From Halichondria panicea (lineage: Eukaryota > Porifera > Demospongiae > Suberitida > Halichondriidae): 64,000 nucleotides of DNA. Shown in pieces: positions 63,210 to 64,000 of this stretch (position 1 is its first letter; every line of letters begins with the position of its first letter). The notes below the pieces were generated by a model. The model was not told the origin of the DNA and did not search any database. It worked only from the letters and a program-made list of their open reading frames with translations. The position numbers and the translations under genes are program-made. Location of the stretch: positions 265,001 to 329,000 of the forward strand of contig NC_087392.1 of NCBI RefSeq assembly GCF_963675165.1, read 5' to 3'.

Positions 63210-64000
63210 CTAGCAGCTTTTCCCATTATTCCAACTCTCATTGAGCTCCTCAGCAGGATCGAAGTCCATACTCACAGAGTTCATGCTAGTAGCTGATAGT
63301 CCTCGATAGCGTCTTCTGAACTCAGCATTGGCTTCTTGCATCTGCTGCATGGACTCCTTCAACTCGAGAACATGATGCTTTAATTCAGTGATCTCAGAGA
63401 CATATGCATATGCGGCGACGCCTGCAGCACTTGAATTATCAGACTGTTCCGGCTCTATCTGAGCCTCGATCCACTTCCAACTGTCTCGCCATAATGACCA
63501 TATCGAACGATTCTTGTTTGGGTAGACAGTGTACAAGGGAAGAGAGAAGCGTTTCAGAGACCCTCTCGGTATCGAGGCGTCTAGCTGAGAGAAGAATTCA
63601 ACCTCAATATCCTTTCTCTGTAGTATAGCGTTCAATTTTACTCGTTCAATGTCCCCAACAGCCAATCCAATGAGCAGATTTGCAAGGACAATGCTCAGCA
63701 GGATTGCCAGAAACATCATAAATACCAGAAATATTTTTCCGAATGCAAGGTATCCAGCAGATTCTTGTCTGATGTACATGTCATAGGGCAGCTCTCCCAG
63801 CATGAAACCAAACACAGAAAGAAAGGCATAGCCAACATTATCAAATTCACTGAGACTCCCAGCTAGGATGTAAAATGCGAAGGCAAATGCAATCAGCAGG
63901 AAAATACTGACACAGAGTACAAGGAATACTGTTTTGGCAACCTCCAGAAACATTTTAACAATGGTCCCTGCCAGTGACAAATGCTCCAGCGAGAGGAGAA
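63210..64000 (-). CDS. TRPA-like cation channel, C-terminal fragment (cut by window end)
   Basis: The frame is open from the window edge (64000) to TAG 63210; the real start lies outside. S5 is VFLVLCVSIFLLIAFAFAFY. The pore segment is FLSVFGFMLGELPYD, where MLGE matches the TRPA1 MLGD/E filter region. S6 is FMMFLAILLSIVLANLLIGL, followed by AVGDIERVK, very close to NLLIGLAVGDI of TRPA1. The cytoplasmic tail keeps TRPA1-like VEFFSQLDASIP and VYPNKNRS and ends in a short coiled coil. TRPA channels are tetrameric calcium-permeable sensors. The ankyrin repeats expected upstream are not in this window, so TRPA versus a TRPA-like paralogue is undecided. Confidence 0.85.
   Translation of the reverse strand, partial: LLSLEHLSLAGTIVKMFLEVAKTVFLVLCVSIFLLIAFAFAFYILAGSLSEFDNVGYAFLSVFGFMLGELPYDMYIRQESAGYLAFGKIFLVFMMFLAILLSIVLANLLIGLAVGDIERVKLNAILQRKDIEVEFFSQLDASIPRGSLKRFSLPLYTVYPNKNRSIWSLWRDSWKWIEAQIEPEQSDNSSAAGVAAYAYVSEITELKHHVLELKESMQQMQEANAEFRRRYRGLSATSMNSVSMDFDPAEELNESWNNGKSC

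Overview
This is nuclear DNA of an intron-rich, compact animal genome. The gene set points to an early-branching metazoan, and I favour a demosponge. Genes have many exons of about 60-300 bp, short GT-AG introns, poly-C or (CA)n tracts before 3' splice sites, and only hundreds of bases between neighbours. The gene content is animal: a ROS1/sevenless-type receptor tyrosine kinase, an adhesion GPCR, a CARD protein, FANCB, MOSPD2, TPGS1, kinesin-II, CYP4 and a TRPA-like channel. The phylum is an inference; no ribosomal or mitochondrial marker is present.

Layout. 1-2285: the end of a pogo/Tigger-like DNA transposon, a 49-bp tandem repeat and a (CA)n tract. 2286-20485 (+): ROS1-like receptor, 44 exons, all in phase, 5' end not found. 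20829-26344 (-): adhesion GPCR with a long Thr/Glu repeat stalk. 27057-30090 (-): UTP14. 30663-36570 (-): a 21-exon gene predicted to encode 1,229 residues, with three CARD-like domains, a caspase-fold domain lacking both catalytic residues, and a discoidin-like domain. 36683-38382 (+): TPGS1. 38620-42110 (-): MOSPD2. 42297-46047 (+): FANCB. 46486-52091 (-): LARP1. 52671-54713 (+): IFT81. 55072-58847 (-): KIF3A. 59251-61210 (+): TMEM184C. 61400-62935 (-): CYP4-type P450. 63210-64000 (-): C-terminal part of a TRPA-like channel, cut by the window edge.

Gene organisation. From 30 kb onward, genes form four consecutive head-to-head pairs (CARD gene/TPGS1, MOSPD2/FANCB, LARP1/IFT81, KIF3A/TMEM184C) joined tail-to-tail. 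Intergenic gaps are 112-579 bp between starts, so shared promoters are likely. MOSPD2/FANCB is also head-to-head on the human X chromosome, which suggests very old linkage. Three cilium genes (TPGS1, IFT81, KIF3A) lie within 22 kb.

Repeats. Introns carry perfect or near-perfect tandem arrays: 68 x 54 bp, 11 x 33 bp, five tandem copies of a 3' splice site, and about 590 bp of pure (TG)n. A foldback repeat family occurs at many sites and appears to have donated a FANCB splice acceptor. The strongest candidate for an undescribed system is the CARD-pseudocaspase-discoidin gene.
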